From: Alphaproteobacteria bacterium
GTDB lineage: Bacteria > Pseudomonadota > Alphaproteobacteria > RF32 > CAG-239
Assembly (NCBI GenBank): GCA_017465405.1
Contig: JAFTWG010000016.1
Coordinates: 1-48,601 of the forward strand
Reading direction: 5' to 3'
Length of the DNA: 48,601 bases
This document shows, piece after piece, positions 23,857-33,624 of the stretch. Position numbers and translations under genes: made by a program. Position 1 is the first letter of the stretch, and every line of letters begins with the position of its first letter. Below the pieces are notes generated by a model. That model ran no database searches. It was not told the DNA's origin and saw only the letters and a program-made list of their open reading frames with translations.

Positions 23857-25845
23857 TTAAATATCCAAATCATCCACAAATTTAGCACGTTCTACTATAA
23901 ACTTAAAACGTAGTTCCGGATTTTTGCCCATAATTCTCTCCACTTGGCGACGGGTTTCAAAGGCTTCTTCTTTTCCCTCTTCCGTTCCCGTATCCGGTAA
24001 CATAACTCTTAACAACGTGCGTTTTGTTTTATCCATTGTTGTTTCTTTTAACTGTTGGGCACTCATCTCTCCCAAACCTTTGAAACGGCTAATATCAGCT
24101 TTTGCATTCCCTTTCAAGACTTTTTTTAAGATATGCTCTTTATCATCATCATCAAGAGCATAATAGTTCTTGCCTCCGGCCGCTATTTTATAAAGCGGAG
24201 GGGTTGCAATAAACAAATGTCCGTTTTCGATAAGACGAGGCATTTGTTGATAGAAAAAGGTCATCAGCAACGATGTAATATGGGCCCCGTCAACATCAGC
24301 ATCGGTCATGATAATTATTTTTTCGTAACGAAGATTATCTTCTTTATAATCATCTTTAATTCCGCACCCGAGAGCTTCTATCATATCTTTAATTTCTTGA
24401 TTTTGAGCAATTTTATCAAGAGAAGCGGCGGCAACGTTTAATATTTTTCCGCGTAAAGGCAAAATCGCCTGTGTTGCTCTGTCTCGTCCTTGTTTTGCAG
24501 AACCTCCCGCAGAATCTCCCTCAACAATAAATATTTCGGTATCTTCAGCAGAATTACGAGAACAATCGGCAAGTTTTCCCGGAAGACGTAGTCTTTTAGT
24601 CGGAGTTTTACGAAGTTGAACTTTTTCTTCTTTCTTTTTGCGACGAAATTCTGAACGAGCAATAACATAATCCAGCAAAGCGGAAGCATTTTCAACATCG
24701 GAAGAAAGCCAGTGGTCAAAAACATCTTTTACAGCTTGTTCAACCAATTTTGTTGCCTTGCTTGATGTTAATTTATCTTTTGTTTGTCCCTGAAATTCGG
24801 GATCACGAATAAACACTGATAACATAATGCAGGCATCACTTAAAAAGTCTTCGTTCGTAACATTTGAAGCCTTTTTAATATTTGCCATTTCTCCATATTC
24901 TTTAAGCCCGCGTAACATTGCAGACTTAAAGCCCATTTCGTGCGTTCCTCCTTGCGGAGTAATGACTGTGTTACAATAAGAATGGCAAAATCCGTTTTCG
25001 TCTTCAGGCCAAGTAACCGCCCATTCTACCTTTCCTTCATCATTGGCAAGTTGAGACTCGCCGGTAAAAGCTTTACGGTTTACTGTTGTTCTACTGCCAA
25101 TTTGATAATTTAAAAAATCTTTCAAGCCGTCCGGAAAATGCAATTCATTTTCAACAGGAGTTTGCTCTCCTTCTCCTATAAGTTCGGGAGCACATTTCCA
25201 CATAATATGAATACCTTTGAACAAAAATGCTTTTGAACGAGCCATACGATATAGTTTATTTGGCACAAAGCAACAATTTGTTCCAAATATTTCCGGGTCG
25301 GGACGGAAAGTAATACTGGTTCCGCGACGATTAGAAACAGGTCCTACCAACTCCAATGGCCCCAGAGGTTTTCCTTTTGCGTAGCATTGGCGATAAAGCT
25401 TTTTCTCTCTTGCCACTTCGATAGTCATGGTTTCGGACAACGCATTAACAACTGATGAACCTACACCATGCAAACCTCCGGAAACTTTATATGCTCCTCC
25501 CCCGAATTTTCCGCCGGAGTGAAGCATTGTCATAATAACTTCCAATGCGGATTTATTCGGATATTTAGGATGTGCATCAACCGGAATACCACGTCCGTTA
25601 TCAGTAATTGTTAAAGAATAGTCAGCATTAAGAGAAAGCTCGATTTTAGTTGCATAACCGGCAACAGCCTCATCCATTGAGTTGTCTAAAATTTCTGCTG
25701 CCAAATGGTGTAAAGCTTGTTCATCCGTACCACCGATATACATACCCGGACGAGCACGAACGGCTTCTAATCCTTCCAATACTTGAATATCTTGAGCTGA
25801 ATATGAGCTTGTAGCGGTTGTTCCGCTTTCAAATAAATCCGTCAT
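23857..25845 (-). CDS. parE: DNA topoisomerase IV subunit B
   Basis: A 662-aa type IIA topoisomerase ATPase subunit. The GHKL ATPase domain has EILDNSMDEA, DNGRGIP and GGLHGVGSSVVNAL. The TOPRIM domain has EGDSAGG and TDADVDGAHI. The C-terminal motif ends with RIMGKNPELRFKFI. The short length and C-terminus favour ParE over GyrB. It pairs with ParC (not in the window) to decatenate replicated chromosomes. Confidence 0.92.
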   Translation of the reverse strand: MTDLFESGTTATSSYSAQDIQVLEGLEAVRARPGMYIGGTDEQALHHLAAEILDNSMDEAVAGYATKIELSLNADYSLTITDNGRGIPVDAHPKYPNKSALEVIMTMLHSGGKFGGGAYKVSGGLHGVGSSVVNALSETMTIEVAREKKLYRQCYAKGKPLGPLELVGPVSNRRGTSITFRPDPEIFGTNCCFVPNKLYRMARSKAFLFKGIHIMWKCAPELIGEGEQTPVENELHFPDGLKDFLNYQIGSRTTVNRKAFTGESQLANDEGKVEWAVTWPEDENGFCHSYCNTVITPQGGTHEMGFKSAMLRGLKEYGEMANIKKASNVTNEDFLSDACIMLSVFIRDPEFQGQTKDKLTSSKATKLVEQAVKDVFDHWLSSDVENASALLDYVIARSEFRRKKKEEKVQLRKTPTKRLRLPGKLADCSRNSAEDTEIFIVEGDSAGGSAKQGRDRATQAILPLRGKILNVAAASLDKIAQNQEIKDMIEALGCGIKDDYKEDNLRYEKIIIMTDADVDGAHITSLLMTFFYQQMPRLIENGHLFIATPPLYKIAAGGKNYYALDDDDKEHILKKVLKGNAKADISRFKGLGEMSAQQLKETTMDKTKRTLLRVMLPDTGTEEGKEEAFETRRQVERIMGKNPELRFKFIVERAKFVDDLDI

Positions 25846-25880
25846 CTTTAACCTTTGAAAACTTTATAAAATCTGCCCAT

Positions 25881-25909
25881 AAATTAGACTAAAACTCTAT
25901 GCTTGGCAA
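25881..25909 (-). promoter_or_regulatory. Putative parE promoter
   Basis: TTGCCA and TAATTT with a 17-base spacer on the minus strand, about 35 bases before the parE start. Confidence 0.5.
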
Positions 25910-26025
25910 GGTATTTTTATAATTTACCCAATAGAAACAATATATCTTATATTTTCTGGATTGCCGTGTATAACTTTGTTACCCGCAATAGCAAAAGGAC
26001 ACTCAATAATGTTCGTAGGACAACA

Positions 26026-26055
26026 AAAAACCGCTCTGAAAACAGAGCGGTTTTT
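26026..26055 (-). terminator. Terminator after dnaK
   Basis: A perfect 13-bp stem AAAAACCGCTCTG / CAGAGCGGTTTTT with a 4-base loop, 15 bases after the dnaK stop. Confidence 0.9.
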
Positions 26056-26070
26056 CGAGATAAAGAAAAT

Positions 26071-27969
26071 TTATTTTACTTCTTCAAAGTCTGCATCGAC
26101 AACGTCATCTTTCGGTTGTTCAGTTCCCATATCAGGACCTTGAGCACCATGGTTATCAGCTGTTGCACCTGCTTGTTTATACATTGCTTCACCAAGTTTT
26201 AATGATGCTTGCATCAAGCTTTCGGTTTTTTCTTTGATCATGCTTGCATCATCAGCTTCTAACGCAGCTTTAAGAGATCTGATTTCTGTTTCGATTGCAT
26301 TTTTATCTGCTTCGGAAATTTTATCAGAATTTTCTTTCAAAGTTTTTTCTGTTGCATGAACCAAACTTTCTGCTTGGTTTTTAGCTTCAACAACTTCTTT
26401 TTTCTTTTTATCTGCTTCTGCATTTGCTTCTGCATCTTTTACCATTTTTTCAATGTCGGCATCAGACAAACCACCACTGGCTTGAATACGGATAACTTGT
26501 TCTTTATTTGTTGCCTTATCTTTAGCAGAAACATTAACAATACCATTTGCATCAATATCAAATGTAACCTCAATTTGTGGCAAACCACGTGGAGCTGGAG
26601 GAATTCCCACCAAGTCAAATTGACCAAGCAATTTATTATCTGCTGCCATTTCACGTTCGCCTTGGAATACACGAATGGTAACAGCGGTTTGACCATCTTC
26701 GGCAGTAGAGAACACTTGGCTTTTTCTTGTTGGGATAGTTGTATTTCTGTCAATCAAACGTGTGAATACACCACCTAATGTTTCAATACCTAAAGATAAC
26801 GGTGTAACGTCGAGCAATAATACATCTTTTACATCGCCCATTAACACACCGCCTTGAATAGCAGCACCTACGGCAACCACTTCATCAGGGTTAACACCTT
26901 TATGCGGTTCTTTACCGAAAATTTCTTTTACTTTTTCTTGAACTTTTGGCATACGTGTCATACCGCCAACCAAAATAACTTCTTTAATCTCTCCTGCGCT
27001 TAAACCGGCATCAGCTAATGCTTTTTTACAAGGAGCAACTGTGCGTTCAATCAAATCATCTACCAAAGATTCGAGTTTTGCACGAGTCATTTTGATATTC
27101 AAGTGTTTTGGTCCGGTTGCATCTGCGGTAATAAACGGTAAATTAACATCGGTTTGAGTTGCAGAAGAAAGTTCAATCTTAGCTTTTTCAGCAGCTTCTT
27201 TCAATCGTTGCAAAGCTAATCTGTCATTCTTCAAATCAATACCACTTTCTTTTTTGAATTCATCTGCCAAATAGTTTACGATTCTTTGGTCGAAGTCTTC
27301 ACCACCCAAGAAAGTATCACCATTAGTCGATTTTACTTCAAATACACCATCGCCGATTTCCAAAATAGAAATATCGAATGTACCGCCACCCAAGTCATAA
27401 ACAGCAATAGTTCCTGTTGTGTTTTTATCTAAGCCGTAAGCTAATGCCGCAGCAGTCGGTTCATTGATGATACGCAACACATCTAATCCGGCAATTTTAC
27501 CGGCGTCTTTGGTTGCTTGTCTTTGAGAGTCATTAAAATAAGCCGGAACGGTAATAACAGCTTTATCTACTGTTTCACCTAAATAAGCTTCGGCATATTC
27601 TTTAATTTTTTGCAAAACGATTGCAGAAATTTGTGAAGGAGCATATTTTTGTCCTTTAACTTCAACCCAAGCATCGCCATTGTCACCGGGGATAATTTTG
27701 AAAGGAACAAGTTGTTTATCCTTTTCTACTTCCGGAGAGTCAAAACGACGACCGATTAAACGTTTGATTGCAAACAGGGTGTTTTCCGGATTGGTAACTG
27801 CTTGACGCTTTGCTGCAGCACCAACTAAACGTTCGTTGTCCGTAAATGCGATAATGGAAGGAGTTGTTCTTGCACCTTCACTGTTTTCCAAAACCTTAGC
27901 ATCTTTACCATCCATAACGGCAAAGCAAGAGTTTGTTGTACCAAGGTCAATACCGATAACTTTACTCAT
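26071..27969 (-). CDS. dnaK: Chaperone DnaK (Hsp70)
   Basis: A 632-aa Hsp70. The N-terminal ATPase signature GIDLGTTNS, the [14 protein letters not shown] second signature ([12 protein letters not shown]) and the third signature [13 protein letters not shown] are all present. The linker [15 protein letters not shown] is followed by the substrate-binding domain and the helical lid. The C-terminus ends in the acidic [11 protein letters not shown], close to the canonical EEVKD-type end. grpE and dnaJ are not adjacent; a CbpA-like J protein is 7 kb away. No sigma-32-type promoter was recognised with confidence. Confidence 0.96.
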   Translation of the reverse strand: MSKVIGIDLGTTNSCFAVMDGKDAKVLENSEGARTTPSIIAFTDNERLVGAAAKRQAVTNPENTLFAIKRLIGRRFDSPEVEKDKQLVPFKIIPGDNGDAWVEVKGQKYAPSQISAIVLQKIKEYAEAYLGETVDKAVITVPAYFNDSQRQATKDAGKIAGLDVLRIINEPTAAALAYGLDKNTTGTIAVYDLGGGTFDISILEIGDGVFEVKSTNGDTFLGGEDFDQRIVNYLADEFKKESGIDLKNDRLALQRLKEAAEKAKIELSSATQTDVNLPFITADATGPKHLNIKMTRAKLESLVDDLIERTVAPCKKALADAGLSAGEIKEVILVGGMTRMPKVQEKVKEIFGKEPHKGVNPDEVVAVGAAIQGGVLMGDVKDVLLLDVTPLSLGIETLGGVFTRLIDRNTTIPTRKSQVFSTAEDGQTAVTIRVFQGEREMAADNKLLGQFDLVGIPPAPRGLPQIEVTFDIDANGIVNVSAKDKATNKEQVIRIQASGGLSDADIEKMVKDAEANAEADKKKKEVVEAKNQAESLVHATEKTLKENSDKISEADKNAIETEIRSLKAALEADDASMIKEKTESLMQASLKLGEAMYKQAGATADNHGAQGPDMGTEQPKDDVVDADFEEVK

Positions 27970-28021
27970 ATTTTTTTATCCTTATATATGTTTATCATTT
28001 CTATTTGGTTATATAGGGACG

Positions 28022-28048
28022 AAAAAAAGCCGATGCAAGAGCAACGGC
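28022..28048 (-). terminator. Terminator after the phosphorylase-like gene
   Basis: On the minus strand GCCGTTGC / GCATCGGC with loop TCTT and one mismatch, followed by a run of seven T. Confidence 0.8.
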
Positions 28049-28081
28049 CTATTTTTTTATAAAATTTTATATTATTTTTTT

Positions 28082-29566
28082 CTATTCGATATCAAATCCT
28101 GTTTTTCCGCTTTCTATAACCGAAGAAACAAATGCAAAATCGTTTTGATTGCACGAATAAATTCGATATAAAATATCACCGACAGCAACATTATCACCTA
28201 CTTTATGGAATAAATCGATTCCAGCACCGGCATATTGTCCTGCACCTGCCAAAACAGCGATTCGTCCGATTAGAGAGGTGTTAATTCTTGCAATTTTACC
28301 GGCTTTATCTGCAACAATATCACGCGTGAGATGTCCAAGTTGTGTCGGTTCTTTTTTTCCTTGTTTTTTTAATATTTGTTCAAATGAATCAAAAGCTTTT
28401 CCGCTTTTTAACATTTCTTTTGCAACTAAATATCCTTGTCCGCCTCGCAATTTGGGATCAAATTCCAAAATTCTTCCCGCCATGAACAAAGCTTTTTCTT
28501 TTAAGTCATCCGGAGCATCTTCTTTGTTTTTGAGAACTTTCATTACATCTCTGGCTTCTAACGCTGCACCAATTCCGTTTCCGATAGGTTCACTACCGTC
28601 CGTAATGGTAATATCAACATTAAGCCCTATCATATCACTTACATATTCTATAAGCTTTCGAAGATGCATAGCTTCTTGAGATGTTTTTATTTTTGCTCTT
28701 GAGCCGACGGGAATATCAATTAGTAAATGTGAAATTCCGGTTGCCATTTTTGTTGCTAACAATGAAGCGATACTACGCTCTTGAGTGGTCAAACTGTTTT
28801 GATTTTCGACAGCTGTAATTATTTTATCCGCTTCGCAAATTTCTATTTTATCAATATTGGCAATTGCAGCTCTTTTTTCGGCAACAATTTTCTTAAAAGT
28901 TCTGATGTCTATATCTGTATTTGCCAATACATTCATTGTATCTAAAACACCGGTACAAGAAGAACCTGTGGAATTAACTGTTTTAGGCATAGGAAGTCCG
29001 TATGCGGCAATAATAGCGGCAATGATTAAATCTATCTTATTACCAGGAATTTCATCCATACAATGATAATCGGTAACTATTTCCTCGTTTCCCCAATCCA
29101 AACTCTGATCACCACGTAATGCTTCAGTTAAGTCTAAAACCTCGGATGGTGTAACAAAAGAGCCGACAGCCACCAAAAACGAAGCAATATCCGAATTTGA
29201 ATATCTGTGTGCGGATATATCATTAATGATAGCCTCGTAGTCTTTAGCACTTAAAATATTTCCGGCAATTTTTCTTTTAACCGCTGCCAAACTTTGAGCG
29301 GGAGGAGTAAGGGTCAGTGTAATTTTAGAACCTTCAGGTAATCCTGTTTGACTAAAAGCTTCCGTATTCAAACCTAACTCGTCCGGACGGACAATTTTGT
29401 TATTATCAACAATTTGTAAAAATGCAAAAACAGGCTGATGTCCGCCATGTATTTCTATACGTGTCAATGCTTTTATATTATCAATTTTGTATATTGAACA
29501 ATCTTTATGAATATAGGCTATATTTTCGCCAAAAGATCGTATTGGAACATGTTTTAATACAAGCAT
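28082..29566 (-). CDS. Thymidine/AMP phosphorylase-like protein with altered active-site motif
   Basis: A 494-aa protein with the three-part architecture of the AMP phosphorylase/long thymidine phosphorylase family. It has an N-terminal extra domain (about 1-85), a helical plus nucleoside phosphorylase core (about 90-410) and a C-terminal PYNP-type domain (about 420-494). Core segments such as PGNKIDLIIAAIIAAYGLPMPKT, LDTMNVLAN and DGSEPIGNGIGAALEARDV are recognisable. The phosphate-binding DKHSxGG signature is replaced by DYHCMDE, and the SSRAITS segment by NSTGSSCTG. The protein may use a different substrate or be inactive. AAGGAG precedes the ATG. Confidence 0.78.
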   Translation of the reverse strand: MLVLKHVPIRSFGENIAYIHKDCSIYKIDNIKALTRIEIHGGHQPVFAFLQIVDNNKIVRPDELGLNTEAFSQTGLPEGSKITLTLTPPAQSLAAVKRKIAGNILSAKDYEAIINDISAHRYSNSDIASFLVAVGSFVTPSEVLDLTEALRGDQSLDWGNEEIVTDYHCMDEIPGNKIDLIIAAIIAAYGLPMPKTVNSTGSSCTGVLDTMNVLANTDIDIRTFKKIVAEKRAAIANIDKIEICEADKIITAVENQNSLTTQERSIASLLATKMATGISHLLIDIPVGSRAKIKTSQEAMHLRKLIEYVSDMIGLNVDITITDGSEPIGNGIGAALEARDVMKVLKNKEDAPDDLKEKALFMAGRILEFDPKLRGGQGYLVAKEMLKSGKAFDSFEQILKKQGKKEPTQLGHLTRDIVADKAGKIARINTSLIGRIAVLAGAGQYAGAGIDLFHKVGDNVAVGDILYRIYSCNQNDFAFVSSVIESGKTGFDIE

Positions 29567-29621
29567 GGACTTACTCCTTATATAGTTTCCGCATTGCGGC
29601 AGGCATAGCCAAAGTCTTTAA

Positions 29622-30515
29622 CTATGCCTGTTTTTTGGTTTTTGTTGCTTTTGATTCGGAGTTGTTGTCTGTATTAGACATTAACAAGTTCAAAATCATA
29701 GCTAATTTATTTTTCATTTCTGAACGATGAACAACGATGTCAACCATTCCGTGTTCACGCAAATATTCTGCTCTTTGGAATCCGTCAGGAAGCTTTTCTC
29801 TGATTGTTTGCTCAATCACACGCGGACCTGCAAAGCCTATCAAACAACCTTTTTCAGCTATGTGAATATCTCCCAACATTGCAAAAGAAGCCGAAACACC
29901 TCCGGTTGTAGGGTCTGTCATTATCGAAATAAAAGGTAAACCATTTTCTTTCACATAGTTTACGGCAGAAGCTGTGCGTGCCATTTGCATTAAAGATAGT
30001 ATACCTTCTTGCATGCGCGCACCACCGGAGTTAGATACGGTAATCAAAGGTATTTTGCTTTTAACGGCAATTTCCGCGGCTTTAACAATTCCTTCACCGA
30101 CTGCCATACCCATAGAACCTCCCATAAACGAAAAGTCTAGAGCTGCAATAACACATTTAACTCCGCCTACCGTTCCTTTGGCTACTTTTATAGCGTCTTC
30201 GTTTCCGGTTGCTTTTCTGTATGCTTTAAGTCTATCGGTATAACGTTTACTGTCTTTAAACTTCAATGGATCTTCAGGAGGTTGTGGTAGTGCAACTTCT
30301 GTATACACACCATTATCAAACAACATTTTCAATCGTTTGTTCAAATATAAACGAAGGTGATGATCACATTCAGGGCATACATACCAAGTTTTTTTCAGCT
30401 CTTTGGTAAACAGCAATTTTCCGCAATGTGGACACTTTAGCCACAAATCATCAGCTATTTCTTTTTGAGCTGTTTTTTTTATTTTCGGACGTACAAAATC
30501 AGAAAGCCAATTCAT
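29622..30515 (-). CDS. accD: Acetyl-CoA carboxylase carboxyltransferase subunit beta
   Basis: A 297-aa beta subunit of the carboxyltransferase that transfers CO2 from carboxybiotin to acetyl-CoA, the first step of fatty-acid synthesis. The N-terminal four-cysteine zinc ribbon is complete (C28, C31, C47, C50). The crotonase-type core contains NSGGARMQEG and TDPTTGGVSAS. accA is in the same window on the same strand but separated by lapA-like, ihfB and rmuC. In many alphaproteobacteria accD follows trpA; here the upstream neighbour is the lapA-like gene. Confidence 0.94.
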   Translation of the reverse strand: MNWLSDFVRPKIKKTAQKEIADDLWLKCPHCGKLLFTKELKKTWYVCPECDHHLRLYLNKRLKMLFDNGVYTEVALPQPPEDPLKFKDSKRYTDRLKAYRKATGNEDAIKVAKGTVGGVKCVIAALDFSFMGGSMGMAVGEGIVKAAEIAVKSKIPLITVSNSGGARMQEGILSLMQMARTASAVNYVKENGLPFISIMTDPTTGGVSASFAMLGDIHIAEKGCLIGFAGPRVIEQTIREKLPDGFQRAEYLREHGMVDIVVHRSEMKNKLAMILNLLMSNTDNNSESKATKTKKQA

Positions 30516-30533
30516 ACAAAATACCTTTTCTTA

Positions 30534-30953
30534 TTACAAACACCAAAAATCATCTTGTTTGGGTTTGCGCTTAAATAAACCGCTGAATTGTTGCTTTAAT
30601 TTATCCAATCCGCTTTCTTTCGGAGCAGCCGGCTCAGAAGCTTTTATGTTTTCAAGGTTTTCTTTTAGTCCTTCAACCTTTTCTACAAGCTTTTGTTGCT
30701 CGGCATTCAATTTGCGGTTTTGACGTTGTTGATTGCGTAAAGCCATACGAACCGGAGCATAGGTCATCCAAGAACCGATTTTTCCGATAATATAACCTAA
30801 CAAAACCAAAAAGATGATAACAACACTTAATGAGGCTGTTATGTTAAATGAGAAAGGCCACAAATTAAGTGTTACGGTTTGATTGTTCATAAAAGCAATA
30901 ACACAGATAATTATAACGAGTGGTAATCCCACAATCAATTTAATAAAATTCAT
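30534..30953 (-). CDS. lapA: LapA-domain (DUF1049) membrane protein
   Basis: A 139-aa protein with two transmembrane segments (about residues 4-22 and 38-60). The stretch AFMNNQTVTLNLWPFSFNITASLSV fits the LapA/DUF1049 family. A cytoplasmic coiled coil follows, with a Lys-rich tail ending DDFWCL. In enterobacteria LapA works with LapB in regulating LPS synthesis; the role in alphaproteobacteria is less clear. It lies 24 bases after ihfB, an arrangement common in alphaproteobacteria. Confidence 0.8.
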   Translation of the reverse strand: MNFIKLIVGLPLVIIICVIAFMNNQTVTLNLWPFSFNITASLSVVIIFLVLLGYIIGKIGSWMTYAPVRMALRNQQRQNRKLNAEQQKLVEKVEGLKENLENIKASEPAAPKESGLDKLKQQFSGLFKRKPKQDDFWCL

Positions 30954-30977
30954 TTTTTGAGCCTTTCATTGCTAAAA

Positions 30978-31256
30978 TTATTGATTCAACAAGTCATAAA
31001 GACGTTTGCCAATTTTGAAGTGAGGAATATTGCGTGTTCCTACTTGCAATTTTTCGCCGGTGCGTGGGTTTTTAGCTGTACGAGGAGAACGTGTGCGCAC
31101 GGAAAAAGCACCAAAACCTCTAAATTCAACTCTTTCACCATTAGCCATAGCTTTAATTATGCTGTCAAAGATAACAGTAACGATTTTTTCAATATCTCTT
31201 GCTGTTAAATTTGGATTTTTAGCAGCAATCTTGTAAATTAATTCAGACTTAGTCAC
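30978..31256 (-). CDS. ihfB: Integration host factor subunit beta
   Basis: A 92-aa DNA-bending protein of the HU/IHF family. The N-terminal MTKSELIYKIAAKNP and the GFGAFSVRTRSPRTAKNPRT arm with the intercalating proline region are typical of IhfB. It ends PHFKIGKRLYDLLNQ, in the place of the HFKPGKELR motif. IHF normally acts as an IhfA/IhfB heterodimer; ihfA is not in the window. Confidence 0.88.
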   Translation of the reverse strand: MTKSELIYKIAAKNPNLTARDIEKIVTVIFDSIIKAMANGERVEFRGFGAFSVRTRSPRTAKNPRTGEKLQVGTRNIPHFKIGKRLYDLLNQ

Positions 31257-31345
31257 TTCTTTTTCCTTTTCTGTTTAAGTTAATTTATTTGTAAGTTAAC
31301 GTTTTTTATTTGATAAATCAATAGATGTCTTGCAAAAAATGTTAA

Positions 31346-32464
31346 TTATCCGGCATTTTTTTGTTCTATAAGCACCCTCGTGTCATTTTCTCCAAACTCA
31401 ATTTCTTCAATTCTGTCAACTCTACGAGCTATTTTGGATGAAGATATTTTAATTTCCCCAATATCTTTACCTGCTAGTTCAAAGTGTTTTGACAAGTTGT
31501 CAACTCTTTCATCAAGGCGATTAATATCTTCCATTAAAACACCAACTTCTTTTTGAATTAGTCCTGCTTGTTCTCTCATTCTTGCATCTTTTAATACGGC
31601 TCTAACTGTGTTGAGAGTAGCCATTAATGTTGTTGGAGATACAATCCACACCTTTGAACGATAAGAGGTTTCTACAACATCTACAAAACGAGAATGCAGT
31701 TCTGCATAAATACTTTCAGCCGGCAAGAACATCAAGGCCGATTCTGCTGTTTCACCGGGAATAATATATTTTTCGGCAATATCTTTTACGTGCTTTAAAA
31801 CAGAGGCTTTAAAGAACTTATCAGCTTCTTTTTTCTCTGTATCATTACCGGCATTTTGTAAGGCTTGATAACTTTCTAACGGAAATTTAGAGTCAATAAC
31901 AATCATTCCCGGAGGGTTCGGCAATTTCAGAACACAGTCAGCTCTTTTTTGATTACTTAATGTAAATTGAAAATCATAAACCGAGGGAGGAAGAATGGAA
32001 GTTACTAAATCTCGAAGTTGAATTTCGCCAAAAGCTCCTCTTGCCTGTTTATTGGATAAAACTTCTTGCAAAGATACAACTTGTTCCGACAATGATGATA
32101 TCTTTTTTTGAGCCGCATCAATCGTTGCTAACCGTTCTCTTAATGCTGCTAAAGTTTCATTTGTTTTTGCTGCGGATTGTTGCAATCCGTTTCCTACATT
32201 TTGTGTAACTTGAAGAAGTTTTTCATCAATTATTTTTAATAGCGAAAGTTTTTGTTCTGAAATCGCTGTTGCAATTTTGCTTTGTTCTATAGCGTTGTGT
32301 TCGGACATTTGTGACAATCTGCCGACTAACTCTATCTGAGTTTTTGCCATATCATTATTGATGCTTCTGTTTCGCAACAACATACACATCATGACAATAA
32401 CACTGACGAGCAACAAAAAAACAAGAGAAATCAACCCTATTTCATAATATGACAGCGATGGCAT
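31346..32464 (-). CDS. rmuC: RmuC-family DNA recombination protein
   Basis: A 372-aa protein. One N-terminal membrane anchor (about residues 8-29) is followed by a long coiled coil (about 35-130) and the RmuC nuclease-like domain (about 140-330), including RGAFGEIQL, VIDSKFPLE and FLPAESIYAEL. RmuC limits recombination between inverted repeats in E. coli. The gene lies three bases after accA, so they probably share a transcript. Confidence 0.9.
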   Translation of the reverse strand: MPSLSYYEIGLISLVFLLLVSVIVMMCMLLRNRSINNDMAKTQIELVGRLSQMSEHNAIEQSKIATAISEQKLSLLKIIDEKLLQVTQNVGNGLQQSAAKTNETLAALRERLATIDAAQKKISSLSEQVVSLQEVLSNKQARGAFGEIQLRDLVTSILPPSVYDFQFTLSNQKRADCVLKLPNPPGMIVIDSKFPLESYQALQNAGNDTEKKEADKFFKASVLKHVKDIAEKYIIPGETAESALMFLPAESIYAELHSRFVDVVETSYRSKVWIVSPTTLMATLNTVRAVLKDARMREQAGLIQKEVGVLMEDINRLDERVDNLSKHFELAGKDIGEIKISSSKIARRVDRIEEIEFGENDTRVLIEQKNAG

Positions 32465-32467
32465 ATC

Positions 32468-33448
32468 TTAACCTTTTATTTCTTCAAAATTTATATGGTG
32501 TCCCATTTCATAGATTTTTTCGTTACGTTGTTTTTTCAGTTCATCTCGACCTAATTGCATTAATTCTTGCAAATGACGATAAATGGCTTCATCTACTTTT
32601 TCCATTGTTGCCATGGTATCTCTGTGAGCACCACCGATAGGTTCAGTTACTATTTCATCAATAACACCAAGAGTTTTTAAATCTTGAGCAGTCAGTTTTA
32701 ATGCTTCCGCAGCATCTTTTGCCTTGTCGGCCGAACGCCACAAAATTGAAGCACAGCCTTCGGGAGAAATGACCGAATAAATAGAATTTTCCAACATTAA
32801 AATTCTGTTGGCTGTAGCTATTGCTATGGCTCCGCCTGAGCCTCCCATGCCGATAACAACAGAAATAAGAGGAACATGAATTTGCAAACATTTTTGAATT
32901 GAAGAAGCGATAGCTTCCGCTTGTCCTCTTGCTTCGGATTCGATACCAGGATATGCTCCGTCAGTATCAACAAAACAAATAACCGGCATATTAAATTTAT
33001 CTGCCAAATCCATCAATCTCTGGGCTTTGCGATATCCTTCAGGTTTGGCCATGCCAAAATTATATTTAACTCGAGTTTCTAAATCTGTTCCTTTTTCCTG
33101 TCCGATTACGACAACAGATATTCCGTGATAACGGCCGATCCCGCCAATCATTGTAGGATCATCGGCAAAAACTCTATCCCCGCAAAGAGGAACAAAATCT
33201 TCTATGAGTGCTTTTACATAATCTAAACATTGAGGTCTGCCCGGATGTCTGGCAATTTGAACTCGTTGCCATGGTGATAAGTTGGTATAAGACATTTTTA
33301 TCTGCTTTTCTAGTTTTAATTGCAAGCGATTCAACTCTTTATCAATATTTACATCGCTATCTTTCGCTAATGCACTAACTGTTTTGATACGTTCTTCAAT
33401 TTCTATAATTTTCTTTTCAAAATCTAAAACTGTTTTCGTTTCACTCAT
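32468..33448 (-). CDS. accA: Acetyl-CoA carboxylase carboxyltransferase subunit alpha
   Basis: A 326-aa alpha subunit partnering AccD. ATG 33448 is chosen because AGAAGAG lies just upstream; the frame extends to 33493 but the extra 15 residues are not family-like. The N-terminal FEKKIIEIEERI helix, HPGRPQCLDYV, GDRVFADDPTMIGGIG and the crotonase-type GGSGGAIAI are all typical. Length matches the family (about 315-325). Confidence 0.95.
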   Translation of the reverse strand: MSETKTVLDFEKKIIEIEERIKTVSALAKDSDVNIDKELNRLQLKLEKQIKMSYTNLSPWQRVQIARHPGRPQCLDYVKALIEDFVPLCGDRVFADDPTMIGGIGRYHGISVVVIGQEKGTDLETRVKYNFGMAKPEGYRKAQRLMDLADKFNMPVICFVDTDGAYPGIESEARGQAEAIASSIQKCLQIHVPLISVVIGMGGSGGAIAIATANRILMLENSIYSVISPEGCASILWRSADKAKDAAEALKLTAQDLKTLGVIDEIVTEPIGGAHRDTMATMEKVDEAIYRHLQELMQLGRDELKKQRNEKIYEMGHHINFEEIKG

Positions 33449-33624
33449 GTTTTTATCTCTTCTTTTTATCAACATTATCGTATGCAATAACACAAAATAT
33501 AAAAAATTTCGACAATTATTTTTGTTATATGTTAATTGCTTTGTTATATGATGTTTATAAATATTTAATTGAAAAGTGCTATTAATGCCATTAATATGAA
33601 TAAAATTTTATTTTTTGTCGGAGA

